From Nepenthes gracilis (Eukaryota; Streptophyta; Magnoliopsida; Caryophyllales; Nepenthaceae): a stretch of 64,000 nucleotides of DNA. The notes under the pieces are model-generated. The model was not told the DNA's origin, searched no databases, and saw only the letters and a program-made list of their open reading frames with translations. The stretch covers positions 5,698,001 to 5,762,000 of the forward strand of contig BSYO01000003.1 of the NCBI GenBank assembly GCA_033239525.1, read 5' to 3'. Made by a program: the position numbers and the translations under genes. This document shows, piece after piece, positions 11,682 to 24,221 of the stretch; the first letter of the stretch is position 1; every line of letters starts with the position of its first letter.

Positions 11682-14600
11682 ATGGAAGCTCAAGTCTCCG
11701 GACTCCGCCGTGTTCTGTTGTTGATCTTCTGCGTCGCCGGCATCTGGACTGCTTACATTTCTCAAGGCGTTCTTCAGGAAAATGTGTACGTCCAACGGTC
11801 TCTCTCTCTTATTTATTTTCCTTCTTTTATGTAGTTATGTTTCCTTTTATGGACGGTGTATGGGAATTTTTGAATTTCAGTTCAGGTAATTAGGGCATTA
11901 GTTCAGTGGGTGAGAGCTATTTTGGTACGAACGTGTACATTGTTCTTTTTTCTTTCAGTTGGAGGATTTTGTTGGGGCTTTGCTAATGCTGACTGAAACA
12001 AATCAAACTTGGACTTTTCTTTATGCTTTAATTTTGTCAAGGATATCTACTGGAAGAATTTCTTAAAGGGATTTTTTATGCTTCACAGTCAGAAGCAATT
12101 CGATCATTGTTTGGACTTTGGAGCCAATCCGGTGAATGCGATTTTGTGAATTTTTGGAAAACCTCTATGAAGCAGCACCTAATTTTGTTATGAAAATTGA
12201 TGTCTGATTACTCTTGTCAATCTTTTGATTCGTTCTTATGAGACGGAATCCGCAGTCTTAGCAGATCATCTATTATCCATTAGAAGTTCCTCCCTCTTTT
12301 TGGGTACCTAATTTGGACATCTACAGGTCCACAAAGCGATTTGGTCCAGACAAGAAGAGGTTTGAACACCTTTCATTTCTCAACTTGGCACAGAATGTAG
12401 TCTGTTTGGCGTGGTCATATATGAGTAAGCTTCTATTTCGTTTTCTTTCCCTTCCAGATTCCGTATAAGAATTTCTCTAACGGGTGCTACAGGAAACTTG
12501 TTAAGATGATATTTTATGAATATAATTTCAATTTTTTCGTTGCATTTACAATGCCTTTTATTTACTACAAAACACGTAATTTTAGTAAAATAGGTTCCTA
12601 AAATTGTAGTCTTAGCCTGTTCCTTTGTGGGTAGAAAGACAGACTATTGATTTCTCTACGAAAATGCTAATTATAGAATGTTGATTTTTGCGTTCAACCT
12701 GATGTTCTTTTGGTCAGTGTTAAAGATTTGGTCCAGGAGCAGTGGTGAGGGAGCTCAATGGTGGAGCTTCTGGAGTGCGGGCATTACGAACACAATTGGT
12801 CCAGCTATGGGAATTGAGGCGCTGAAGTACATTAGCTATCCTGCTCAGGCATGTCAATTTCATACTATCATCTTTTCACCTTATCAATATTGTTGTATCG
12901 AATTGAAGTTGCTATGAATTCCATTAACTCATTTAAAGCACAGTGGTCCATCAGTTACCTTTTTTAATTGTTGGAAGTTGGATTTTGTTTTTATGATTCA
13001 CTTACTAAAATGCTTCAATATAGATGCAAAGTTTTCACCTGATTTTTTGGTTTGGGAGATGTTTGATTAAGCCTCATAGACTAGGATATTATTTTGCATT
13101 TATGTAATAGTAAATTATACTAATCAGGAATTCACCAATCTTCAACTTGAATATGCATTTTAGTCATTTCTTGTTTTTTCCCCGTTCTGTCTGAATGAGA
13201 TTGGAATCTCTATCCACATACACAATTATTCATTTGTACTAATGAAGTTCATCGTTTGCAGGTCTTAGCAAAATCATCAAAGATGATTCCAGGTGAGATA
13301 TTTTATGTTGCCATATTCCCTGCATCCTGTGAAATTCTTTTATTTTGAGGGGGGTAGGGGGTGTGAATTGTCAATATATTTCTAGCTGTTCTTAGAGGTG
13401 TAATTAGAGTCATTTTGATACTTACAATTGAATCAGTTTTAGCAGTTAATATTTTTCTTATCAAAATGGTATATGATTGGCATCAAGGTCAAAATTGATG
13501 TCTAATTTTGTTAATATGAAAAATTATTAGGGATCGAATGTTCCAGCTGATATTTTTATGCCAATTAGGACTTGAGATTAGTTAAATTAACAATGTTGAT
13601 TGGTGGAAATGATTTGCTTTTGTAACTATAAAGTAAACTTAAATTAAAGATATGAGTAAATTGACTCAATTAAAAAATTGTTGCCAATTTTGGGTGATGC
13701 TTTCATGCAAGCGGAGCACATTTTATGCTAATGGCAATCGCTAAATTGTTGATAAAGATTTGGTGTCAGGGTCTTTCTCTTTGCTAAAGAAATCATGTTC
13801 TTGTGTTTTATATTTTCTTGTTCTTGCTTAGGCAGCAACTTACTGACAATAGAAAAATACAGTTTTTTTAGAGTGAATGATAGATCAGTCTCTAGGAGTA
13901 GTAGGAGGTTTATGAATGTGATTGCTGTAAACATATATTTATTGCTTAGTAAAATAGCACCATGATGTCAATTTTATTTCCGTTTGGTAGAGTACATATG
14001 AATAAAAGTTTATTATAGCATACCTTTTATGCAAACAATAATGTTGTTCACATATGAATGCAAAAGGTGGAACCTTACGCAACATGACTCATTATTGCAT
14101 CAAGTGATCAACTCAAGAATGAACCATTTAACTTGGCTCAAAACAGAAATCCAATTCTTGGAGATGGTGCACATTTGCCCTGGTGTCTGTGAAAGGCTAA
14201 ATCTTCTTATTTAACTTCCGTGTCTCTTCCATGACTCTTCTTTTCACTTCCTCTCAAAATGGTACCTTAACACTACTTCTCTTCATCTGATGATTTTCAT
14301 CCTATGTGAAAATCCTGGTGATGCTCCCTGCAGCCAACTAGTTTGAACATAGAACAAAATATTGGCTTGAGACATATCATCTTATCATACACATATTGGT
14401 ATTTGAAGAGGCATGATCGATTCAATATGCCCATGATAGTCGTGGCACTACCTCGGCTGCTATGATATGCCCACAACACCCCGATTTAGGATTATGAGTT
14501 TGAGTGAATAGATGGGATGACTTCAGAACGTGACCGATTCTGCTAAATACCTTTTCTTCTCTGTTTTTCTGAATAATTTTATCGGAACCCTTATCTGGCC

Positions 14601-16816
14601 AATGACATGTTTCATGGATGTTTGTTTAGATATGGAAGAGCTAAAACTAGACCTTTTGGCTCGATTTATCTATAGCAAGAGTTTTCAGTCTAATGTTTTT
14701 TTTCTGTAATCATATCATCTCCCTTTTTTTACTGTAATCATATCATCCTTCTTCATTTCAATTCTCTGTGCCACCTTTTTCTAATTATGGAAGATTCTTC
14801 ATGCCATGACAGAGCTGAATTCAGGGTTTGTATTGCATGCTATAAACAGCAAATTGTTATTGATTCTGGGCATTTGTTGCTTGGCTATTTACCTAAGCAT
14901 TTTGATGTCCAATGACACCTGGATACTCAGGAGGTCTGAGACATGGGCACATGATGGTTCAATTAAACGGCAATGTCTTTGCAATACAATCTCAGCTTAA
15001 AAGAGTGTTTCTCCCCCCAAAAAAACTACCAATTTTGTTTAGAGATTTATTTTTCCATTTTATATAAATAATCAAATCTATTGTTTGTATTCCTTGTTTA
15101 ATTTCAAGAGTCAGTTGGCTTCATGTAGATACATGACACATGAATTTATGGCTATGGAGCTTGTCAATTTGATGTTTGGAAAGCTGAGCTTATTATTTGT
15201 ATAGCACGAGTTACTTACCATGTTGGGTATTGTGTTCTGGATTAGAAATTTTGCTTCAGTTTATATTCATAGAGTGAGAGAAGAAGAATAAGTAGGTGCT
15301 TCTGTCTGTTGCATTTGCTTGTGGAGGGCCTTGCAGATAGGAGGAGGTCAGAGGGACATAGAAGTAAAGTGTGTCCACTCAATTCCTGTGTGCCGTATCT
15401 CCCTATTTTTGTGCCATGTTAAGGCATTGTACAGTCAATCCTGTGAAAAGGGAAACCATGGTAGAGAGATCTTTTTTCAGTTTTCTTGGGTACTGTTTGC
15501 CTGGTTCTTGTGACATGTCTAGTAGTAGTTGTTGATCTGTTAAAAAAGGTCTATGGAACTTCTAGAGACTGATTGAGTCCACTATATGTGATTGGTAAGA
15601 AGCTGCTAATAACAGAAAGCCCAGCAAGCTGCAAGTAGAAAGTTTCATTTTTCATAAGGGATTGTTATTTGTATGCCGTGTGCAGAGGGGGTTAATTCCA
15701 TTTGTCCTATTCCTATCTGAAATTTTATGGCAAAACATTTTGAAGCTTATTAATTTTGTTTTTCTTTTTTTTTTTCTGCAGTAATGCTCATGGGTTCCCT
15801 TGTTTATGGAATAAGATATACTTTTTCGGAGTATATTTGCACACTCCTTGTTGCAGGAGGGGTATCTGTGTTTGCACTCTCTAAGGTGAGAAGTCTAGCA
15901 AACTCATTGTTCTTGGACTTGGGACTACAGGGAAAGAAATTTTTTTTTTGCTGGATCAGGATAAATAGCTACTTCGTTTATTCTCTCCTTCTAATGTTCC
16001 CTATTTATTGGACCCCTGAGACTGATAAAATAAATATTGCCTGTTAGCTTATGCATAGCGTTTTTTTAATGGGAAGCTGATGCATTGCTAGCTTATTACA
16101 GACTAGCTCAAAGACCATAAGCAAGCTGGCACGCCCAAATGCACCTCTTGGATATTTGCTATGTTTCCTGAACCTTGCATTTGATGGATTTACAAATGCT
16201 ACTCAGGATTCAATAACAACAAGGTATATCAGTAACTTTTCTCCCCTCTTTTTTTGGAATGTTACTTCAATTGTACAGCTCATATGCTGCATTTTTCTTA
16301 CTCTTTTTTAAACTTCACTGCCAATCTCTTGATTTCAAACTTGACACTTTGGTTAGATTAATTTCTCCTGGTGCTCTAATTCTCTGGCATGGCTTCATTG
16401 TTGGCAGGTTCCCGAAGACAACTGCTTGGGATATTATGTTGGGAATGAATTTATGGGGAACCATATACAACATGATCTACATGTTCGGCTGGCCTCAGGC
16501 TAGCGGATATGAGGCCATCGAATTCTGCAAGCGGCATCCAGAGGCAGCCTGGGACATTCTCTTCTATTGTTTGTGCGGTGCAATTGGCCAGAATTTTATC
16601 TTTTTGACTATTAGCCGATTCGGGTCCCTCACTAACACGACCATCACCACCACCCGCAAGTTTGTCAGCATAGTCGTATCTTCTCTTCTTAGTGGCAACC
16701 CTCTTTCCCTGATTCAATGGGGAAGCGTTGTCATGGTCTTCTCTGGGTTGTCCTACCAGATATACCTCAAATGGCAGAAGTTGCAGAGACTGCAAAAGAA
16801 GCGTAAAACCACCTGA
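11682..16816 (+). CDS. UTR3: UDP-galactose/UDP-glucose transporter, UTR1/UTR3 type
   Basis: This is a nucleotide-sugar transporter of the ER membrane (UAA/NST family). Arabidopsis UTR1 and UTR3 import UDP-glucose into the ER for glycoprotein quality control. Seven exons join in frame to 333 codons (332 aa, the family's usual length): 11682-11785, 12327-12424, 12718-12848, 13262-13292, 15782-15885, 16102-16223 and 16408-16816. Landmarks are MEAQVSGLRRV at the N-terminus, WSAGITNTIGPAMGIEALKY, SKMIPVMLMGS, FDGFTNATQDSIT, FLTISRFGSLTNTTITTTRK and GLSYQIYLKW. Multiple hydrophobic spans are visible, the first at about residues 11-31. The C-terminus KRKTT fits the KXKXX ER-retrieval signal. The ATG at 11682 was chosen because the family starts MEA and no earlier in-frame ATG is present. 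Intron 3 must use a GC donor; the other introns are GT-AG. Intron 4 is 2489 bp. UTR1 versus UTR3 cannot be settled without a tree. Confidence 0.95.
12849..13261 (+). other. GC-AG intron (intron 3 of the transporter gene)
   Basis: The conserved junction ...SYPAQ|VLAKSSKM... fixes the exon ends at CAG (12848) and GTC (13262). The intron therefore begins GCATGT and ends TTTGCAG. The nearby GT (after CAGGCAT) would add 4 bases and break the reading frame. Confidence 0.85.
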
Positions 16817-19069
16817 ACAGGAAGAAATGAAACGAGCTGCTCATTGCGTATTGGGATCTGTCCCTTGCCAACTGATATACTAACTGCTGTAACTTAGAAA
16901 GGTTCAGTGGTTCAGAGGAATTGTAGGAAATACATCAATGCAACCGCATAGTAGATTAAAAGGTGATTCAGTGGAATTTTTGTTAGTGTCATTTTCTTTT
17001 GCGAATGAAAAATGTGTCGATTTTACTGTTTCTGGGCATCATTTAGGCAGTGTAAGCCCCAACAATTGGACGATCTCTTCCTGCTTTTGTAACCTGGGGT
17101 GGGGCTGTTGGTGTGGAAGATCCCATATAAAGCATCGGAGTTGATACCGCAGTAGTTGGCTAATAATTTATTCAACTAAAGTGATGTGAATATCTCAAAT
17201 CGATTTCTAATGTGCTGGACTACTAATGAACATGAATGGTAAATAGCAATGAACTCGAACGGTTGTCAACCGTCTACCATAATTTGATCCTGCTTGTCTT
17301 AGTGTAAAGGCGTTTCTGTTTGCCATCTTACTCGGTAAACAAAGCCACTTCGTAACAGGAAATCAAGGAAGCCTAACGGTTTATGTCGACTCTCGTTCCA
17401 CTAAAATAACAATAAATAGCAGCTACTGGCAGCAATACTATTGGTTCGCCTGAAGGCCAGCTGATGATTTTTCTTCCACGTATTAGTAGGGCTAAATTCA
17501 CGTAGTTTATCCCAAAATAAATAGAATAATAATAATTTTTATTTACAAACTCTTGAATAAATCATTAACCTGAGAACCCCCTTTTTTACTTGAAGAAATT
17601 GAAAGGAAAAGGATAGGCGGGAGTAAAAAGCAAATAGCTTATCTTACGTACAATCATGGTCAAATGACGCTGTCTTGTCAGATTTCCTACATGAAAAATT
17701 AGAATTTACAGGTCTTGAAGAATACCCCCAATTGAGGGAAATTACAAATACTTGGTGTTAATCATGAGAATTAAAATCTGTCTGCTGCGTTCTTATTATT
17801 TCATTTGTAATCGAAATTACCATATAGTCCCCAAAGAGAAGCTATCCTTGCGAAAAAAGCAGGGGGCAAAACACATATTCAATAATATTTTGAGTGATCA
17901 CATTGCAACCGACGAGCGCACTTTATTTTGTATGGTGTTCCCTCCATGTCTCTTTTTCACTCCCCCGACCTCCCCCTCAAGCTTTTAGGCATAGTGGCTC
18001 TGATCATGCCTGACCTCCCCACCATCTCCAAGCTTCCTCTTCCCCACCAGACTGCCTTTCAACTTCAGGTGACATTTCCACAATTACAGAAGAGAAACTA
18101 GAGAGAAGAGGTTCAATTTGGAAAAAAAAAAAAAAGCAGGTCAAAGTACAAAACACTCCCCTTGTATGGGCTGGAGGAAAGGTTAGATTACTTTTGAGTC
18201 TACTGTTTATAGTTGTATTTTACATTATGTAAAAAAACGTTTTGTAACATCTTGGTCCTATGATGACGGCAAACCGTGGTGCAAAGGGTACTCAAAAACC
18301 AATTCACGGTCAGATAATTACTGCCCTCTGTAAGTGCTGGCGTAATTTATCATATCTTGGTTTTCTACTGATATTATATGTTGAATGTTCATCTGAATCC
18401 ATCAAGCAAATAATTGGGGAGAGAAAAAAGGGTAATGTAGACAGGAATCCACGTTTTCACACGAAAGTCAAACAAAATTTCCACTCCAATCACCATGAAT
18501 TCATATAACATTCCTCAAATAAGAAGACAACCTAGGAAAAAGCTTATTCTATCCCTCTGCACACCAAGAAGTGAACGACATCAAATAGGATTCCCATTCC
18601 GCTGGGGTAATCCTTTACCACTATGTCTTCTTTTGATATGTGGGTTATCTATTGGGTTAGGCGAGTTGCCCATGTATAGTAACACTCTAAAGAAACTAGC
18701 TTTCTATTTCGGGTTCTGTACAAGAAAAAACGAATTAAATAACAAAAACTTGGGCACGAATCGAATTCCTACGATTCAATGCCCACAAGACGACAGGCCA
18801 AAAGAATGACATTCACTGAATTGTGAGTAAATCAAGTAGTTAATAGCAGGGAGAAAGAAAGCAATCCGCAACACTGGATCAATCGAAGAATACTAGAATC
18901 GCTTGCAGGATGGATGCAGCTTGGCATTCTAGATTGTGGCTCTTGGAATGCAGATCTCATAAGCCTCTCAAAAATTCAGGCCGACTTGGCTGCAAAAAAC
19001 GCAGAAAGAACGCAGAAGCATGACAAAGGATGGATATTTTGTTTGTGAAATGGATTGAAGAGAAGTTGG
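16817..19069. other. Convergent intergenic region and 3' UTRs
   Basis: The transporter (plus) and the MYB gene (minus) point toward each other across this 2.25 kb. The first few hundred bases are not strongly AT-rich and are probably the transporter 3' UTR; the last several hundred are probably the MYB 3' UTR. A minus-strand stretch at about 18070-17985 reads KLKGSLVGKRKLGDGGEVRHDQ before a stop, followed by AATAAA at about 17925, but no supporting exon was found, so I do not call a gene. The frames 18260-18508 and 18495-18809 resemble no known protein. Confidence 0.5.
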
Positions 19070-22000
19070 TCATAGGATATGGACAAGGGCCCTTTTGCAA
19101 GGTGGTGGATGTGAGGGATTAGTGCTTGTGGTGAAGGTTGGGGACTCAATTCCAAGTGTTTTCATCAGAAAATTCCTCTCCTGAAATACATAAAAATGAA
19201 TAAGTTAGTCATAAATCTAATTCGTATAATAGATTTAAGGAATTAAATAACAATAAATAAGCCAAAGACTGCAACCACAACCTAATAGCTGAGAATTTCA
19301 GAGGGTGGGGATTTAATATAACTACGAGTAGACAATTGATCACTCCCTTGATAGACCGCCTGAGCTTTCATAGCTGCTGGGTTGCAAATTTTGCATGGAA
19401 CCATGCCTTATGGTGTGGAATCAAAATAAGTTATCTTGTACAGTCATTTCCGATGGAAAACTACAAGCTAGGAGACTAACAAACGATAAAAAGTGGCAGC
19501 AGGAAGAAGAAATCTACTGAAGAACTTGTAGCCACAAATTCTTTCTAATTTCAGGCTTATTAAAAATAAGTGCTTGCGTGACCTTTTCATTCCATGAGTA
19601 AGCATGTATGTCATACATGCTTACAATAGCAAAAGCAAGTTTAAACATTGCATGAAAGGTCTATGGTTCAAATCCACTAGGGCTAAGATTAATACTGCTT
19701 ACTGTAGCTTCGGTTTGATCTTAAAAACTTCGTGTGTTTTTCTTCTCTGAAAGATTTAGTTGCATTGCCCTCTAAGATAGGACCGACTTCTGTTCAGGTG
19801 GACATCCGTTGGAAGGCAAGTCCTCTTAGTCCAAATAAAGCCACTTTTCCATGTATCACAATAGCACATTATTCATTCATTCGATCGTTGAATGTATGCT
19901 ATTTTCTTATTAATGTTTACTTTACAGTCCCTTTGTACTTCTTTACTCTTCTTCTCTTAACTTTATTGCGTTTCTTTATCTCTAACATTTCTCCAACATC
20001 AAGCACAGTATGTGGATTTTCCTTCTTGTAATGTTTGATTTTAAAGTTTTCTAGGGATCATTTAAACTGAACACCATTTGTACTACTCAAGGAAACCAAT
20101 ACTACTGGTAAAACAAACAACACCTACTTGACAAGCACGTCTGATATCCCTATCATATTTTAACTTCGTCACTGGGATGAATTATTGTTAGTATGAAGGA
20201 AGAGCAAAACGAAGCAGCTTGACTTATTTGAATTAAATTTTTGCAAATCCAAGAGATGAACAATATTGTGGTATGCAGGAACCATGAGGACAGATGAGAA
20301 AATAGTTAAATTAACGTTTTCTGGTTCTTCCTTCAAGCATTTCCTTTGTTTTCCTCGTCTTTTTACCAAGTCAATACAGAAGACTTGATCACATGAGCAA
20401 TTTGATGGTTCACTACGTAAATTTTTTATCATTTCCTCCACAAAACAAAAGGCACACCAGGAGTCAATTTTTAACTATCAACAAATATTTTCTTAGCCAA
20501 AATCCAAACCAATAGTCAGATTCCACTCTTGGGCCTCTGATTCAGTTGTGCAGGCCCAAATCAGAACTAATCTGAAGGTAAGTAAAACCCACATATCTAG
20601 CTAGACAATTGAAAATAAAATATCTCAATATGATTAATTGAAATGGTCAAATTGTGGTTTGTTGAGCCAGTACTAATTATAGCTTCATTATCAGCTGATT
20701 CACCATCCTCTAAAGGCCAATGTTCATAACAGAGATTTCATCCTAGGGACTCCTGGTGGCTGCTTGCTGCTGCATCATTGAGTCTTCGATAATGACCTCA
20801 TTGTAGAAATGACTGATTACTGGAAACGTAACAAACGAACAAATGTGATATTCCTTTATCCAGCTAACCTATTGGTAATGTTAAGAGAACTTTTTTAAAA
20901 TCTTGACATTTAGATACTTAATATTCACAGATAATGTCTTTGAAGGATGGTATCTAAAATTTAACAGCCAAATTATTTTGAAGCTTCTATTATTGCACAC
21001 CTAGAGACAAATGAAACAGTTGCTAATTGTTTTACATTCCTATTAGTCGCAATAGTCTCATCTATTTTGATGAAAGAAGCTTGCCTGAAAAGGCTGCTGC
21101 CAGCCTGCGTTGTGTGTAATGGATATAAAAGGCCACAAATGCTTAGAGGGTAACAACATTTTCATGCTTACTCCCAAAAATCGGAGGAAAAGATAGCTTA
21201 CACTTTCTGAGAATTGTGGGCTTGGAATTGTGGCTGCTAAGGATTTGAATAGTGGAGTTACTTGAAGAGGTGAGCTATACTCCATAGTTGACAAAGCTGA
21301 AACCACTCCGGTCTCATGTGTTTCATCAGAAGGCACTAACTCATTCACTGTAGTAAAAACCACATCACTAATAAGATATTAGTCACATTTACCAAAAAAG
21401 GCATATATCTTGCTCTGGCCCCTCTGTAATGAAAAGTTAATTACCGTCATTTGCAGTTGCTCCAGCAAGGAGCATGTTCTCTGTCGTATTAACACCATGT
21501 TCATCTTCTGCCTCAATTGACTGCAATCCAGCCCCAAGATCCTCTTGTTGTGTGCATATCTCAGCTTGAGTTTGTTCCATTTGATCACTTGCTGCAGTGG
21601 ACATGACAGCAGATCCAGTGCTTTGCTCAGAGCTGCTTGGAGAATTGTATAAATCAGGTTGCCTGAGAAAACTTACTGTTTTGTGAGACCAGGTGCAGAA
21701 ATTTACTGCCCTTGGACATTAATGTTAGTTTAGTTCATTTTGTTACCTTTGAGATGCTTGAGTTCCTTTATTGCTACTTTTGAAGTCATCCATCAAGTCT
21801 TTTAGATCATCAAGTTTCCTACTTTTCAACTCCTCCATCAAGTCTTTGTCATCATCAAGTTGCAACTCCATATCAAATGCTTCACACACTGGCAGCTCTC
21901 TTTCCTTATTCTTATCAAGGAAATTTTGGAGAACCTGGATTATATATTGTATCATATGTGAACTTAATGCTCATGATCATGCTTATTAGGTATTGACCAT

Positions 22001-24221
22001 CCAGCAAATAAGAAGACAGCACCATTGCACTACATATGGCATGCAACAACAAGTGAAGCACTCAAGATCTATAGAGTAGAACAACCTTTCTTTTTAGAAG
22101 ATATCAGTTGTTTATTTAGGTGGCTCTATTGGAAATAATAAAGTTAAGTTTAAACACATTGGCCAAGGCACTTCTCTTATATTCTTTTTTTTATCTTGTA
22201 AAAAAATTATGGGCTTATCTATGAACACCTCTGATCAACTGTTCCTTTCTTTCTCCTTTGGGGGGTGAATTCTACAAAAAAGAGGGCAGTTTGGTGATTA
22301 AGAGCATGTAGGATTTTGCCGACCTACAAACTGTGGAGTCAAATAGTTGTTGGTACTGACTTTTAGGACAGCAACTAAGAGTATCGCAATCCAGAAGTTT
22401 CTGATTTAGGAAGAGTTCACCACCTTCCAAGCATTCTCTAGACTCTGTTCAGTGTTATCTGCATTCACTTTCACTGCAAGAGAGCTGAGCAACTCTGCTT
22501 GTTGCCTCAAAGCAACTATCTTGGGATCATCTTTCTTGAGGAATGTCACTTCAATCTTCTCATTACCTGCTGTGCACAGAGGTTTAATATCTTCAGAATC
22601 TTCATGTAGGGAACAGATGTTCAAGAACTCGGACAGCTATTTGTGTGAGGTAACAACTAGGATACTCTTTATATATTTCAATCCTACGTTTTACTCAAAT
22701 TGTGAGCTGATCCATATTTTGTAAATGAGTATGCTAAGGTAATTACCATCAATCACAGGCTGCTTTTTAGTGGTAAATTGATGCTGAGGCAGCAAATTGT
22801 CAGCATTACGAATGCTTTGGGCTAACACTGAAAATGGGAGTCGTAGCTGCTGCTTGACCATTGCCAAATCCTTGAGCAATGTACTTCCATTGTTGCCCAT
22901 TTCCATTAGGTTAGGGATGTGGGCCCTCCTACATTAATGAGAATTTTAAGTATTATCATGTAAAACTCCAGCATTGTTGACATTTGAAGAGACTTCTGCA
23001 TGATACCTCATCTTCTTAAGTGGTGCTGCAATGTCTAATCTTCCGTCTGAGTGGAACCCATCATCAATAATGACCCGCTTATTCTTTGAATTGATACACG
23101 AGGTGCTGTTCTGCTTCGCTAAGGCTTCACGCTTTGCTCTTTTCTTGCATAATGTGGAGAACCGGTTTTTGACAGCATTGTCCGTTCTGCATAATCATAT
23201 TAAAACTTAAAATCAATATCCCAACTTCCAAATATATATGCAGAAAACTTTAAGAGAAAACATAAATGTAGATCTATTACCTGCCCGAGACCACCTTTGC
23301 TATCTCTGTCCATCTGTTACCAAATATCTTTTGAGCCTGCGTAATCATTAGTGTTACTACAATGTTCGTAGTTAAGTGAAGTCACTGACATTTCTACAAA
23401 ATTTCCAGAGGAAGGTAATTTATCTGCAATTGCAAGCACAATAATGATTTCACAGAATCACTGCAGATGCAAGTTTTCCCACCAATAATGTTTGCAGGAA
23501 TTAAGTCACACTTGATCTGGGCCAAGTAGATTCAGGTAAATTGCTAAATACCTATCGATACAAACACACCACTATAAATGCTTACTATCAAACTGGCAAA
23601 TGTTGAATCATGCAGACTTAAGGACTATTAATCACCTCGCATAAGAGAATATCTTCCTCCGGCGACCAACCTCCCTTTTTGAAATCAGAGTTTAGATAAG
23701 TATACCATCTGCAACGACGTTTCACGAGCATTTATCGAGGGAAGAGAACGAAAAGAAAAGATCACAGTCCAAGTACTGAAGAGTGAAAAAAGGCATAGGA
23801 TCAACAAGCAACGTTTGAACACCACAAGATTGTCCAATTTTTCCACTAACCTTCTTCTGCATTGTCTTGTCGTCTTATCCTTAAATTTAGATGCGATAGC
23901 AGTCCAACTGCAAAATAATACCCCTTAGACCTTCAAATTGTGTACAGGCAAATGAATAAAAGGTAATTTAACAGGGGGAAAAACACACTTCTCAGTTCCT
24001 TGCAAGCTTATTTGCTCGCGAAGTATATCATCCTCCTGCAACTCAGATTACACGCCATCAGATGCCTAAAGTCACCAACAAAAAACAAACAAAAAAATCT
24101 TCTATGATCGATTATTCAGAATAGGCAGGACAAACAAGACCTCCGGAGTCCACGTAACAATTCGGCGCTCTTTCTGCTTGGGGGCAGCTTCAGCTTCACT
24201 GTTCAGTTGCTTATTCTGCAT
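19070..24221 (-). CDS. MYB124: R2R3-MYB transcription factor, FOUR LIPS/MYB88 type
   Basis: This is a nuclear DNA-binding protein; Arabidopsis FLP (MYB124) and MYB88 restrict divisions late in the stomatal lineage. Twelve exons in transcription order: 24221-24141, 24035-23989, 23907-23851, 23708-23636, 23336-23281, 23186-23007, 22928-22747, 22566-22424, 21934-21747, 21662-21445, 21347-21202 and 19180-19070. All phases agree, giving 494 codons (493 aa). R2 spans about residues 20-68 (W24, W44, W63) and R3 about 72-120 (W76, W95, F114), with the blocks RQCRRRWYTYLNSDF and GRTDNAVKNRF. Family blocks follow: DDPKI, AELLSSLA, NTEQSLENAWK, SPLQVTPLF, IPSPQFSES, and the tail ERNFLMKTLGIE...NPSHPPPCKRAL. 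The ATG at 24221 is the first in frame after an upstream stop. The exon 8 acceptor (22566) is the least certain junction. A 15-residue duplication lies at residues 299-328. FLP versus MYB88 was not separated. Confidence 0.94.
19181..21201 (-). other. Long terminal intron of the MYB gene
   Basis: This 2021-bp intron starts GTAAGC after ...FSES and ends TATTTCAG before ERNFL. No coding or transposon signal is obvious inside it. It contains the inverted repeat at 19598-19624. Reading on past the donor gives an open frame to 21058 that diverges from the family tail, so intron retention would replace the conserved C-terminus. Confidence 0.85.
19598..19624. repeat. Perfect inverted repeat, 13-bp arms
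   Basis: GTAAGCATGTATG at 19598-19610 and its exact reverse complement at 19612-19624 are separated by a single T. It lies in the last MYB intron. It could form a hairpin in RNA or a cruciform in DNA. No role is known. Confidence 0.75.
21770..21859 (-). repeat. 45-bp tandem duplication inside MYB exon 9
   Basis: Two adjacent 45-bp units (21859-21815 and 21814-21770) encode LDDDKDLMEELKSRK and LDDLKDLMDDFKSSN. Homologues as I recall them carry one such block. The units are imperfect, so the duplication is not recent, and the frame is kept. Confidence 0.75.

Noticed and set aside
16451..16795. Minus-strand frame of 114 codons
   Set aside because: It is the antisense shadow of the last transporter exon.
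18495..18809. 104-codon open frame between the two convergent genes
   Set aside because: It lies antisense within the probable 3' UTR of the MYB gene and shows no family motif.
21058..21363. Open frame continuing the MYB gene past 21202 as its C-terminus (SESVSYLFLRFLGV...)
   Set aside because: It superficially resembles the family tail, but the true tail (ERNFLMKTLG...PPPCKRAL) is found at 19180-19070 behind a good acceptor and in the right phase, and GTAAGC at 21201 is a good donor.
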